From Gautieria morchelliformis (taxonomy: Eukaryota > Basidiomycota > Agaricomycetes > Gomphales > Gomphaceae), in the NCBI GenBank assembly GCA_015179125.1, contig WHVA01000156.1, positions 124,001 through 188,000 of the forward strand: a stretch of 64,000 nt of DNA. The letters run 5' to 3'. The position numbers and the translations under genes were made by a program. The notes below the pieces were generated by a model. It was given only the letters and a program-made list of their open reading frames with translations. It was not told where the DNA came from and did not search any database. Positions 31,129-42,917 of this stretch are shown here, piece after piece. Positions within the stretch are counted from its first letter, which is position 1, and each line of letters starts with the position of its first letter.

Positions 31129-31886
31129 CTGTCAAGATTGGTTTTTAGGCGTTAATATCGTGTATTAGTGAACACAGCGAATGCCTGAATAACTTGTGCG
31201 AAGAGGTATGCTGTTCGGCTGTTACGTATCGAGATTTCCACTAAGTCGGAACTGGAAAGGACAGCGGCTTCAACTTATAGGTTGCGCCCCCAATGAACTA
31301 TCGTCCTAAGTATTTTGGAACTGAGTCGGAAGTCGGAAAGTACTGAACCAAAGGTTGGTCGGAACTTGAGTCGGAACTGAGGCGGAAGGTGGGAGACGGA
31401 AGGCGGAGAGAGAGACTGAGATCTTGCTACACTCGCTGTACTAAGAACAGGAGATGGAGCGAAGGAAATCAAGTATCGAAGGCGATTATCTGATTGCAGA
31501 ATAAGAGACATACATGACAGGTTTTTATACAACGAGCTGAGACAACAGGTAATGATATGGTAGTAAGCAAATTCCAGGGGAAGCGGAAGTCGAGTAGACA
31601 ATGTGTGGGAACTAACTAATTGGGAACAATGGGAGTACAAGGGGGGTTCAGGGTAAGGTAGAACAATGACAAAGAACAAGGGGTCGGGAAAACATATCTG
31701 ACAACGAACTACAAGGGTGACCGGACATATGGTCTTGATGAACGGTGAGGTGGGTCCGGTGGGTCCAAGTAATAGAGTCGAAAGAACAAGGGAAATGTAC
31801 AAGGGGCGGAATGTCGGAAATATCGGAGGGGCGGAAGGTGTTGCGGAACTGAGGGTCGGAAGTCGGAAATGAACGGTCGTAACAGT
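31129..31886 (+). repeat. 5' LTR of element J
   Basis: Begins TGTCAAGATTGGTTTTTAGG (shared with fragment I at 3440) and probably ends at GGTCGTAACA near 31886, just before GTATCTCCCTTCTAAGG. It is rich in GTCGGAACTGAG-like short repeats (31235-31400 and 31840-31880). The right boundary is inferred from a TAACA end and position upstream of the gag ORF. Confidence 0.55.
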
Positions 31887-32004
31887 ATCTCCCTTCTAAG
31901 GTCGATCCCCGCGAGACCACAAGTCGGATCACGTGACCTGTGAACAAACACGTCGGAGTTTGAAAGATAGGCGGGAAACAAACGCATCTTCGTCTTTGTC
32001 CATC

Positions 32005-32659
32005 ATGAGCACTCCAGTAGATTTCTCCAAAATGACCAGTGCCGAGATGAAGCAGCACTTTGCTGACATGCTTGCGCAGAAGGAACTGGCCGAAAAGTGC
32101 GAGGCTGAGGAAGCCGCGCGGAAAGAGAGGGAGCGGAAGGAGCAGGAGCGGAAGGAGCAGGAGCGGAAGGAGCAGGAGCGGAAGGAGCAGGAGCGGAGCG
32201 GAAGGGCAGGAGCGGAAGGAGCAGGAGCGGAAGGAGCAGGAGCGGAAGGAGCAGGAGCGGAAGGAGCAGGAGCGGAAGGAGCAGGAGCGGAAGGAGCAGG
32301 AGCGGAAGGAGAGGGAAGAAAAGGACCATAAACGCCGTGAGGAAGAGTCGCGCCTCCGCGAGGAGCAGCGGAAACGGGACGCGGCGAAAAAAGCTGCGGA
32401 AGACAAGGCCGGGGCGGAGCTTCTTCAGCAACTCTCAGAAGCCCTTAAGAAGTTTCATCTTGGCAAATGGGAGCTCAAGGAAGTGACGGTGCATTTTACG
32501 GGCCAAAGATCGACATTAAAATTCGGGATGCTCTTTGACATTCATCCCAATGTGCAACGATTCAGTTGGATTTCCCGCTTCCTGTCAAGTTCCAAACTTA
32601 AGTACGCAGTGCCGAGGACCACGATGCAGTGGATCGCCCTCCTAATTGCCCTGTTATAA
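32005..32659 (+). pseudogene. element J gag-like coiled-coil ORF with a frame-shifting minisatellite
   Basis: ATG at 32005 opens MSTPVDFSKMTSAEMKQHFA, then a strongly charged helix built from an ERKEQ repeat (15-bp unit GAGCGGAAGGAGCAG, about 11 units, 32131-32312). One unit (about 32191-32209) has four extra bases, so the start frame switches to a Gly/Ala reading and stops at 32331. The next frame carries on as a Glu/Arg helix and then QLSEALKKFHLGKWELKEV and a tail ending at 32659. The layout (LTR, leader, coiled coil) suits an LTR-retrotransposon gag, but no gag or zinc-knuckle domain is identified. The element is cut at about 32730 by gypsy C. Confidence 0.6.
32131..32312 (+). repeat. 15-bp coding minisatellite (ERKEQ)
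   Basis: Tandem GAGCGGAAGGAGCAG units with one 19-bp variant. The antisense strand gives long Leu-rich frames that are artefacts of this repeat. Confidence 0.85.
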
Positions 32660-32730
32660 TTCATCGCACAATACTTGGTAGTTTGGAGCATTTCGTTGGT
32701 ATTGTGACAGAGCATTTTTTTCGGGCAAGT

Positions 32731-33908
32731 GGACGCAGGATTGGGGCCTTACAGGCCAACGCCTTAATGCTTTGCCAGCATTTGTCGAGCAGAGGCGTCC
32801 ATTGAATGGACGGTTATTACGCGCACAGCCCGATAGCGGGGTGGTATATGCTCTGACATCGGCATGTAGTGTGCCAGATACTGTACGAGCCCGAGGAAGC
32901 GCTGGACGTCGTTGAACGTCCGTGGCCTGCACCACTCGCGGATGCGTTGCATCTTATCCTCATCGGCATGTACTCCTCGGCCATCGATTATATGGCCGAG
33001 GCACTCCATTCTGATGGAGTAGAGGTCCACCTTTTTCTTGCTCAGAAAGAGGTGGTTCTTCCTCAGTCTGTCAAAGACGATGTAGAGGTGCTCTTCATGC
33101 TCTTGTATTGAGAGCGAGAATATGAAGATGTCGTCCATGTATACATGGATGAAGCGACCTATGCAGTCGCGGAAGATGGCTGTCATCAGCCGTTGGAATG
33201 TTGATGGGGCGTTACAGTCCCCCATCTGTATCACCTGGCTCCTGAAGGTGCCGAGGATCGTAGCAAAGGCTGTCTTTGCTATGTGATCCGGATGGATCCG
33301 GATCTGCTCATATGCTTCTGACATATCGAGTTTAGTTCGATATCGGCCGCGAGCCATGTCGCTGCGTATGATATCTTGATCCGGGAAGGGCGTGACGTCC
33401 TTCACCGTGTTCTCGTTCTGCTGGCGCAGATCGAAGACGGTTCTCAACGTACCGTTCTTCTTCGGCACACACAGCATGGGCACTGCCTGCTGCGCTACTG
33501 CCGGAATCCACCACTTTGCAGTGGTGTATCGTTCTATCTTGGCCGACAGTTCCTCTCGGAAGTGTTCGGGGCATTTCGGTAGTCGATACCGCATGTGCTT
33601 GTTGGGATCAATGAGGTTGATCTCATGGTTGATCTCCCGCAATGGCGGGAGTTCTAATGGAATTCCACTGACTAGGTCAGTGATTCTTTCCATCCATTCC
33701 TCACGGAGGTGAGGAAGGTCATCATCCATGAGGATGATGGTAACGGTTGGCTTAGAAGCCGTTAGACGCTGTTGGCGTCTATTAGGTCCCGCGGCGCACG
33801 GGCCCGCTTCCTCTGTCCCATCGTTCTCACCGTCAGGTGAGAGCGTCTCTCCCTACGACTGTAGGGTGAGGTTGAGGACGAGTCGTTCCGCGACTCGTCC
33901 TCCTGGCT
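32731..33908 (-). pseudogene. gypsy C pol fragment (RT)
   Basis: After the UGA at 33909-33911 the sequence continues into the pre-RT linker; a 1-bp deletion near 33785 shifts the frame relative to A. From about 33729 to 32764 the RT is open, including VYMDDIF near 33143. A second 1-bp loss near 32810 (in the CGTCCATT stem) shifts the frame in RNase H. Integrase and everything after are absent. Confidence 0.85.
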
Positions 33909-33911
33909 TCA
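33880..33911 (-). promoter_or_regulatory. UGA with perfect 12-bp hairpin downstream (copy C)
   Basis: UGA at 33909-33911 (minus), spacer AGCCAG, then a stem with arms GAGGACGAGTCG and CGACTCGTCCTC and loop CGGAA. Compared with A (GAGGATGAGTCG) and B, base changes in one arm are matched or tolerated in the other. Confidence 0.55.
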
Positions 33912-36900
33912 ATGAGCCGGGTTCGGCGTCGGTGCTTGGGTGATCCTGCTCACCCGTGGCTCTTTGTCCTCGTTCTTCGAGTCGTCGTCGTTGAACGAGA
34001 CCTTGCCCGTAGGGATCACTTCGTTTCCCTTGCGGATCGTCCCTGGGCTTGAGAAGTCCAGGGTTATGCCAAATCTCCTTAGGAACGGTGTCCCTAAGAT
34101 CGCGTCGAAATATTCGACGTTTGCCACGTCGAAGTATTCGTCGTATGTCCCGCGACCAAACTTGATGGTCGTGTTCGTTCCATAGTTGATCGTGGAATGG
34201 CTGCCTATGCAGGCTAGCTGCAGCGCGATTGGTTGCTCCAGGGAGAATGTCTTCATCCCTGTAGCTCGCGTGAATTCGGGGGACAGCAGTACCCCTTCGC
34301 TGCCGCTATCTAGCAGGCAGTGGGCTTTTACGCCATTTATTTCCCAGTACCCCGATAGGGTACGGTTCTCACTACGCGGACGTGTTGGCCATGTTCTGTG
34401 CTTACTTCGGTGGTGATACACCGGCTCGGCCGCCTTGTCTGGCGTGACCGATGTGTGAGCCACCATGACCTTCGTGGCGGTTTCGTCTTCCAGCGCAAAT
34501 CTGATCGCGCTGGACCTATAGGTGGTATCTTCCACCTCTTCGTCCCATTCATAGTATTGGGACGGCTCGGGGTCCCACTCTTCAGCGGGCGTGTCTCCGT
34601 TATCCGGAGTGTCGTTGGGTTGGGGATCACCCTCCCCCTCTTCATCGATTTGTTGAAGAGAGTTTTGATCGGGATCCGTCTCCGGATCCTCGGCCTCACC
34701 ATCGTGCCTCACGGCCACTGTCCTTATACCGGACCTAAGCCAGGGGCATTCAGCCTTCTTGTGGCCAGGTTGGCCGCACTCAAAGCATGTGGCGTTGCTT
34801 TGGCTGCGCTGGGCCTGTCATTGGGCCAGCCCGACGTTTTCGTCGGTGGGGCAGGTCGCGGGGACGATCCTGGCGCTTGAGGCTGTTGAGCCTCAGGCGG
34901 GCGTCCAGTTTGTGTTGGGCGTGAGGGCGATATCCGTTGTCCTGTTCCGCTTCTTGCGAACAGGCTGGGCCTGGTCAGGCCCATTTGTGTCAACGGCTTG
35001 CTCCCTGTGAGCCGGGCGGCGCTTGCCGTTGCCGCTGCGCTTTCCGCGCGGCGCATCCCCATGTTGTATCGGGATGCCTCCTCGATCATTTGGGCCGTCT
35101 TGAAGAGCTGCTCTATTGAGCTGCTCTCAGCATTATAGCCCTTTTTGAGGACTTCGTTGCGCAGTGTTTCGCGTAGCGCCGATACAAACCGTCTCCGGAA
35201 CGTGTATTCGTCTGGCGGCTGTATCATACGTGCCGCGTATTTCGTGAGCTCGTTCAGCATCTCCTGAATGGTTTTCATGCCCTTCATGACCACGTCGAAT
35301 TTATTCGATGCGTTATGGTATGTCAGTGTGTGCAGGAACCTCTTTTGGAGGCCTTGCATCACCGACTCCAGCGTCCAGCTGTGGACCTGGCAATCGAAGC
35401 GTTCAACGTTCCGAAAGAACCACTCCTGGGCTTCGCCGGTGAGGCGAGTGCCCACATAGCCGACCTGCGTGTCTATGCTGGTTGGCCCTAGGAGGCAATT
35501 CATTTTCAACCATCGTGGGATGGCTGCCACGAAGACTTCAAATTCTTCGAGGTCCGATCCCCCTGCATATGGCTCGGGGTGGGCCAGTTTTACGCCGGCC
35601 TTCGCTAGCACAGACTTCTCCGGGTCTGTGTCCGCGGCGTCTGCTAACACCACGCGAATCATCCGTGTGATCCCATCGTACGGTTCTATCGGTACGACGT
35701 CGGCCTGGTCAGGGATTCCCTGGCCTTCCGTTGGGGCCATGGATCGTTCGCGCGGTTGTGACGCTGTGTGGGGCAGGCTGTTATATGTCCTGATGGGCCC
35801 CGGGCCCGGGTTGGGCTCGGGATCGGGAGCATTTAGTGCTCTCGGTTCCGGGGGCATTTTGTGCCTTGTGTCCCTGGTCAGTCCCGCATTGCGGATCCGT
35901 AGCCTGCTGTTGTAGGCTGCGCGCGCTTGCCATGCGTCTTGTATGGCTTGCGTGAGCTGCTCGTCTGGTAGCTGCGCGGTGTGGCTGTGGGCCACCGTTT
36001 CTTCAGCGTTCTTCGCTAGTAGCTCGAGTGCCTGTGTGTGGCGGCGTGCGGCTGCAGCTTCTTTATGCTGCCAGTGTGCGACTTCGAGCTCTAAGCTCTC
36101 GGTCGTGGTTTCAGAGTCAGGCTCTGAGGCAACCTGATCCCTAACGATCTGTTGGATCGTTTTATGGCTGTCCGTTGGGGCAGCCGGTTGTTCCTGAGGC
36201 TCGTTTCCGAACCTTACGTCCTGTTCGACCGGGACGGCTGGCGGCGGCATTCGCTGCTTGTCTTGCTCCTTTTGGCTCGCGTCGCGACTGCGTTCGTTAG
36301 CTGCGGACTGTCGCGAGCTCGGACGCGTTGCGTCGCGTTCCCCACATGGGCGGAGTGCTTTCTGGACGTCCTCCAGCGTGGTTGCATCTTGCAGCCTGAT
36401 CTCCTCCGCTTGGTGGAGTTCCTTGCCGATTGCCATTAGGGCGGCGGCGGCGTTGTCAAGCTGCGAGGCCAGCTGATCGTGCTTGAGGCGCGTCAGCGTA
36501 CTTCGGTGCAGCGCAGCCTGCACCTGTTTGTTCAGGGCCTCTGCCGTCTCGTGGTCGATGGTGTGAGCCCTCGAGCTCTTGCGACTAGAGCTTGAGTATT
36601 CTGAGTCCTGACTGTCGTCTGGGGCTCATCTCTTATGCCGTCGTCCTCCTTCAGGGACAATCGTCGTCGCTCTACTTCGTGAGCGTCGGTTTGAGTCGCG
36701 GCTCTGTGCCCGCCTCGATGTTGTTGCTCTACCGTCTGACGACGGCGATACTTCTCTGCCCTTTCCTTTGTCTTTGGGCAGATAGAGGTGGGGGGGCGGC
36801 GCCGACTCGTTGCCCGGCATCGTCTCCTCTTCGGCCACGCTCAACGAGACGTGGTCGGGATTTTCCTCGTCCCCTGCTGAGGGGACGAGGGCGGTGAGAT

Positions 36901-37036
36901 CAACGATCTCTCCGTCTTCTATTGTCCTGGTCTCTTGGTCCAGGGTAGCGTCAGCCATCGTGTCGCTGGGCTGCGCCTGGGGCGTGGACCTCGAGCTCGT
37001 CGCTCGTGTCCGTCTTCGACTGTGTGGAATCATCAT
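33909..37036 (-). pseudogene. gypsy C gag-protease, frameshifted near the start and at the zinc knuckle
   Basis: Starts at ATG 37036. The N-terminal part is open to about 36626 and includes EIVDLTALVPS. After one frame change, a 599-codon frame (36523-34724) covers the coiled coil and gag domain. A loss of bases just before the zinc knuckle (near 34800) puts the CCHC motif out of frame. The protease frame (34718-33909) is open and has CLLDSGSEG. It ends at the conserved UGA. This is the best preserved gag of the three copies. Confidence 0.87.
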
Positions 37037-37079
37037 GCTCGCAGCCGACAGTAGAAGGTCTACTGGAGGGTCTCAACGA

Positions 37080-37388
37080 TGTTTAGTCGTCGACGCAGCG
37101 ATCTTTTTCAAGATTGCTTCGAATCCACTATCGGTTGGTCGCGTGGCGATCAACCGCAGGATAGTTCAAAAAGGTGTAAAGATGTCGATCTTAGGACCTT
37201 GTATCACAAGGGCACTGCAGAACTTGACCAATGAGTGGTATTCTGAATGCTACGTAGTGACAGGTAAGAGTAAGATGCGATGGGAACCGCTGGCCGGTTC
37301 CCACGCATAAACTATACAGTGGGTCCCTAAGGGACCCACTGGGATTATGTAATAACTATTGTACATGTAGATACACAGGTTATTTACA
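37080..37388 (-). repeat. gypsy LTR shared by copies B (3') and C (5')
   Basis: 309 bp, minus strand TGTAAATAACCTGTG to GTTTAGTC's complement (GACTAAACA). The stop codon of the B post-pol ORF overlaps its first bases, and the C gag begins 43 bases beyond its end. Contains the perfect 11-bp stem 37317-37341 and a 7-8-bp stem GGGAACCG/CGGTTCCC. Confidence 0.9.
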
Positions 37389-39312
37389 CAATGACATCAT
37401 CGTATGAGGCTGGTAGAGCACACGACTCCTCCGGAGGCACCTCCGCATCCACGGGGGTGGTTGGGTGAGGCGGTTCTACCTCACCACTGGTGGGGGATTC
37501 CGCTTGGTTGACGAGGCCGGTGTCCTCGCGGAGCATGGCCTCGATGGCCAAGTCCTCGGCCTGGGGAGGATGCCGGAAGTGCGCCAGCTCTTGATCGAGC
37601 TGAGCATGTCGTGGTTCCGCGGCCCCCACGTGGCTGGTCTTGAGGACCTTTTGTTGGCCCTCCCGTGCGGCGGCACTGAATGCCGCACCGGTGAGGCTGC
37701 GTTGAACGTAATGTTAGATGCATGCCACTTGAGTGACGCTGGCGTAGCGGGCCAGCCATTGCACGATCTCGGCGAGCGGGATGTCGGGGCCAGCTCGTCC
37801 TCCCACGGGATATGGGCCCGTGATGGATAGCCGCAGGCTGGGGCTCTGCGGTGTCAGGCATTCCCTGGCATCGACGAGGCTCGACCATTGGTTGGTCAAG
37901 CCGAACAAGTCGAGGAGTCTCAACTTGAGAGGTGATGCGAACCCCTTAACTTGGGGTGTGAGGGCCTTCAACCACATCTAGACGTCCATGTCGTCTAGGT
38001 TGAAGGATCCATCTGCATTGTTGCAGATGGCAGAAGGGATTCCTTCGGGGTTGTGTATCCAACCCCTTAGGATGGCAGCGATGTCGTGCAGGGTACCGCT
38101 CGCTATCACGAGACAATCCCATTTGGGATTGCGAGCGCGCTGTTTGCGCTCGATGTGCTTGAACACGCCGATCATATCGCGTGTGCGCAAGGATTGCGGC
38201 GTGTCTTTTGTGCACGCTAGGAGCTCAACGAATTGTGTGTCATTGAGCGGGCAGACATCGTACCATTGCGTACGACGCTGTTGTGCCTTTCCTACCGGTT
38301 GTGGTAGGAGGCCCATTCCGGAGATCGGCGGGTCTCCGAGTGGCATGATCACTCCCTCCTCCAGGTAGGGAGGTGAACTGTCCCCACCGGTGGCGGGAGG
38401 TCCACGTGAGGTTATGTGAACTCTCCTAAGGAATAAACCCCATGGGATAATGTGCATTTTTTTCGTAAACTCAGTTTCCGTCTCTATGTTATTTTCTGTT
38501 GAAGTAGAAGATTACATATTAAATAAATACCATTTTTTCATCTATAGGTACTAGTTTTTTTTGTTTAAAAAAGAATCCTAACTCCTTCTATATATCCCCC
38601 CCCTGTGACAGTGATGCCACCAGGTATGCGCTGATCGCATTTTCCCTCGCAATGGCTAGACCATTGATGGTGTTGGGGGTGCCGCGCAATTTCTTGCGCT
38701 TCTTTTTTGGCTGCTCAGGTATACGCTGAGCGCTGTCCGGATTGTACGTCTTCCAGATGGAGGAGTCGGACTCCCATCCTTCTGGGATGCTGTACACTGG
38801 GTCGGATGGCCCGCTCCACCCCTCTGTCGACATTGGGGTGGGCACCGATATTTGGGAAGCCAGTCCCGAGGCTGCACATGCTGGAAAGGGCGCCGTCGTG
38901 TGAGGTGATGAGGGCCCGGCCACTGGGTCTGTGGCCAGGTCATGGCGCGGCCTTTTTGAGGCTACATGTGCGAGCTTGAGTTGGAGCTGGAGCGCACTCA
39001 GCTGCTCCTTGAGCTCTTTTACTTTGGTGCACTCGGTTTCGAGCGCGTTGTCGCGGTCTTCGACTGCACGTTCCAAGTCCTTGACCTCCTTTTTGAGGTC
39101 GTGGATGTCCCGCAGGGGCTCCACTCGCATGTCACGCGCGATTCCCTCAGGAGCCATCCCCAGGCCACGTCGACGGCGTCGCTGATGTCTTCATCCTGCA
39201 GTTTTACCTTGTGGGTGCCCATGGTGGCCCTTAAGTGTGTGGCGTAAGCCGCGCAGGTGTCACAATCGTCCGGGTGGACGATTGCCAAAGCGTCTTCCCA
39301 TTCTACAATCAT
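37384..39312 (-). pseudogene. post-pol ORF of gypsy B (coiled coil, NLS), unknown function
   Basis: Between the pol stop at 39550 and the 3' LTR. Part 1 (39312-38588, one frame change near 39155) has a CxxC motif (DDCDTCAAY) near its start, a heptad coiled coil (EVKDLERAVEDRDNALE ... LKEQLSALQLQLK), a Ser/Pro linker, and a basic NLS-like PKKKRKK. Part 2 (38457-37384) is one frame of about 358 codons with two stops (TAG at 37978-37980, TAA at 37714-37716) and a compact C-terminal region (DVCPLNDTQFVELLA ... WLKALTPQVKGF). A 130-bp AT-rich piece separates the parts. There is no signal peptide or membrane segment, so it is not env-like. It shares the hairpin tiling of pol, so it belongs to the element. 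No family is recognised. Confidence 0.7.
38458..38587. other. AT-rich spacer inside the post-pol ORF of gypsy B
   Basis: About 130 bases of strongly AT-rich sequence with T- and A-runs, ending near a C7 tract, unlike the GC-rich element around it. It could be an intron, a small insertion or a decayed end; no clean duplication or splice pair could be fixed. Confidence 0.4.
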
Positions 39313-39549
39313 CCAGTTTTCCTGGTCGACTGGGGCTCATAGGATGTCTGCAGCCCCTTGTCTCTGGGCCGTTGCATGTGTCACAGATGTTGACGGATCA
39401 ACGTCCATCCCATCTTTGGGGGGCATCATCTTGTGGGGAGATGATGGTGGTTTGCTTCCAAGAAGCGATGTGCCTTTGGAAAGATCCAAGGCGAAGCTTT
39501 AACCATGCCAAGGCCGGCACGTCACATGGTGTGCACATGACAGGCGTGT

Positions 39550-42500
39550 CTAATGGCGCCTGGGGAGGTTGTGTTGCTTGCCCACCCCCTGGAGCTCTAG
39601 ATAGCTATCTAGGGCTTCAAGATCCTTGCACGACGACATGGGTTCCCATGTCACGTCGCCTAGGGTCCAGCGGACCTGGAACTCCAGGTCCATTGAGTTT
39701 ATCCATCGATGTGTGATAATCTCATCAACGAGCCACTCCTCATCATCATTCGCTCCAAAGTCATAAAATGACTTGGCCTCAGGATGAGGGAACAATTCGT
39801 TGTTGTTTGCCTCGTATCGTTGTATGAGGCTTGAATGGAAGACCGGTGATATGCGACAGCTTTTCAGCTCGTCGGGAAGCTCAAGGGTCACCGTCGAGGC
39901 ATCGTTATGCGCCTCGACGATGCGGTATGGTCCGATGTACTGCGGGACGAGTTTTCTGGCTCTTCCTTTTGGTAGAGTTAGGTTTTGGGTCGAGAGGTAG
40001 ACGCGGTCGTTGGCCGCATACCTGTCACTCGCTGTACGTTTCTTGTTTTCATGAAATGTTTGCGTCACTCGATGCTCAATGATTGCATTGTGTGCCGCCA
40101 TCAGGTTCCATCTGGCCTGATGTGCAAATCGGGCTACCCCCTTAAACAGGGTGTCCGCGGCTATGGGGAGATCTATCCGCGGCATATAGCCGTGGTTCAG
40201 CTTGAAGGGTGTGAACCCTGTGGTGCACTGACGTTGCTGTTGAGGGCGACCTCAACCATTGGACATTTCAACACCCAATCCTTCTGATTGTCCCTGACGA
40301 CTGCGTGCAGTATCTGTCCGATCGAGCGGTTTGCACGCTCGGTCGCTCCATCCATTTGGGGATGGAAGGCAGTCAACATGAGGAGCTTAGTTCCCATGAG
40401 TTGCTGTAGTTCACGCCAGAAGATCGATGTGAACTTCAACTCTCTATCCGAGACGATGGAGTCAGGAACCCCATGGAGTTGAACGATTTCTTTCAGAAAC
40501 AGCCAGGCTACTCCCTTGGCTGACACGCTCGTCGTGGTTGGAACAAGGTGGACGTGCGACGTTAGTCGATTGATGACTACCATCAGGTAGTCACAGTCAT
40601 TAAATTTGGGCAGGGGCCCCATGAAGTCGATGCCAATCGACTGCCATGGCCTATCCGGAATGGGTAGGGTGTGTAGTAAGCCTTTGGGCCATTGTGGCCT
40701 GGTTTTTGTCATCTGGCACTTCATTCACAATGTGCAGAATGACTCAATGTCTGGGCTCATGCCCGGCCACCAGTATGACCTTCGAACGTAGTTCGATGTC
40801 TTCAGATGGCCGTAGTGACCGACTATCTTGTGTGCTCGATCTATGATTATTTCAATCAGCCTCTTCGCCCCTGAAGAACAGATTGGGGGACGGCGATGAC
40901 GTCTCGTTTGAGCTGATTCTTTGTCCAAATCAGCCTGTCCTGGATTCCGAATCTCGGGTGTGCGTCCGAGTGCTCCATGATCTTTGAGAACATGGCGTCC
41001 CTATGGTACGCATCTTGTAAGACCTTGGACAGGTCTACGCCTTGTTCAATGCTCCGGTGCAGGGGCGCGCCATCGTTACCTGCGGCGATGACTCTGAGTT
41101 CATCGTCGTTGTCGTCGCATGATGCGGCACCATTCGCGGGCTTTTGTGAGCCCTCGTTTAATGTGGCGGATTCCATTATCCGCGCCTCTGTCTTCTCTGC
41201 AAGGCGTTTAGACCGTCTCGTTGCTGCTGTTCGCAGCTCAATATACCGGTCGGTGGGCAGTAGTTCACCTTCCAGGTCTAAACGTGCGTCTGCATTTACG
41301 AAGACGTGGTCCGGGTGATTGTCATCACTCGTGTCACTCTCATAGTAGTGCGACAGGCAGTCCGCTACCTTGTTCTCTACACCGTCAATATGTGCGGTGT
41401 TGAAGTTGAACCAGGATAGAAACTCCCACCATCTGACCTGTCGGTCAGATAGGCTCTTCTGGGTCTCGAAGTATTTGAGCCCTTTGTGGTCTGTGACGAG
41501 GGTGAACCTTCGTCCCAGTAGTTTATCCTCCCATTTCATGAGAGCCTCGAGCACCGCGAATGTCTCATGCTCGTGAGTCCGGTAGTGTTGCTGAGCAACA
41601 CTGAACTTCTTTGACAAGAAGCTGGCTGGCCGACAGGTTTTCCAGTCGGGGCCTTGGCCGTAGACCGCACCGATGCTGGATTTTGACCCGTCGGTGATCA
41701 CCCAGATTGGCTCTGGGCACCATGCGTCTATTGGACGCAGGATCGGGGCCTTACAGGCCATCGCCTTAATGCTTTGCCAGCATTTGTCCAGTAGTCGGGT
41801 CCATTCGAATGGACGATTGTTACGCATGCAGCCTGATAGTGGGGTCGTGTACGCGCTAACATCTGGCATGTAATGTGCCAGGTATTGTACTAGCCCGAGG
41901 AAGCGCTGGACATCGTTGAGCGTCTGCGGCCTACGCCACTTGCGGATGCGTTGCATCTTCATCTTATCCTCGTCGGCATGTACCCCTTGGCCATCAATGA
42001 TGTGGCTGAGGCACTCCATTCGGATGGAATAGAGGTCAACCTTTTTCTTGCTCAGAAAAAGGTGGTTCTTCCTCAGCCTGTCAAAGACAATATAGAGGTG
42101 CTCCTCGTGCTCTCGTATCGAGAGTGAGACTATGAAGATGTCATCCATGTAGACATGGATGAAGCGACCTATGCAGTTGCCGAAAATGGCTGTCATCAGC
42201 CTTGGAACGTCAATGGGGTGTTGCAGTCTCCATCTGTATCACTTGGCTCCTAAATGTGCCAAGGATCGTGGCAAAGGCAGTCTTTGCTACATGATCCGGA
42301 TGAATCCGGATCTGCTTGTATGCTTCAGACATATCGAGTTTCATGCAATATTGACAGCGAGCCATGTCACTGCAGATGATATCCTGATCCGGGAAGGGTG
42401 TGACATCCTTCACTGTGTTCTCGTTCTGCTGGTGCAGATCAAAGACGGTCCGTAGTGTACCGTTCTTCTTCGGCACACACAGCATGGGTACGGCCTGCTG

Positions 42501-42917
42501 TGCGACTGCCGGAATCCACCACTTTTCAGTGGTGTATCGTTGTATCTTTGCTGACAGTTTCTCTCGGAAATGTTCAGGGCACTTCGATAGTCGATACTGC
42601 ATGTGTTTGTTGGGATTGATGAGATTGATCTCGTGGTTGATCTCCCGCAGCGGCGGGAGTTCTAATGGAATCCCACTGACTAGGTCAGTGATCCTTTCCA
42701 TCCATTCCTTGTGGAGGCGAGGAAGGTCGTCATCCGTGAGGATGACGGTGGTGGTTGGCTTAGAAGCCATTAGGTGCTGTGTGCGTCTATTAGGACCCAC
42801 GGCGTGTGGAACCGCTTTTCTTTTTCCCATCGCTTTCACCGTTAGGTGAGAGCGCCTCTCCCTACGATTGTAGGGCAAGCTCAAGGATGAGTCATTTCGC
42901 GACTCATCCTCCTGGCT
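39550..42917 (-). pseudogene. gypsy B pol: RT to chromodomain, several frameshifts
   Basis: Homologous to A pol throughout. Open segments: 42884-42210 (linker and RT start), 42196-40856 (RT palm with VYMDDIF near 42150, RNase H), 40724-40197 (integrase), 40185-39550 (integrase end and chromodomain-like tail ending LPRRH). A deletion of bases near 42205 removes part of GDCNAPSTFQ, and frame changes occur near 40870 and 40230. No premature stops other than those caused by the shifts were noted. Confidence 0.87.

Larger units (their letters stand above)
32731..37388 (-). mobile_element. Ty3/gypsy chromovirus, copy C (3'-truncated)
   Basis: 5' LTR 37080-37388, gag-protease 33909-37036, UGA, and pol to the start of RNase H, where it is broken at about 32731 against element J. 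Same family as A and B. Its LTR is at the same time the 3' LTR of copy B. Confidence 0.9.

Noticed and set aside
32003..32431. Long Leu/Pro-rich minus-strand ORFs over the element J minisatellite
   Set aside because: They are the antisense reading of the GAGCGGAAGGAGCAG repeat; the plus strand gives the charged coiled coil.
37384..39312. Calling the post-pol ORF an env gene
   Set aside because: Position fits, but there is no signal peptide, transmembrane segment or furin-like site; coiled coil and NLS argue for an internal protein.
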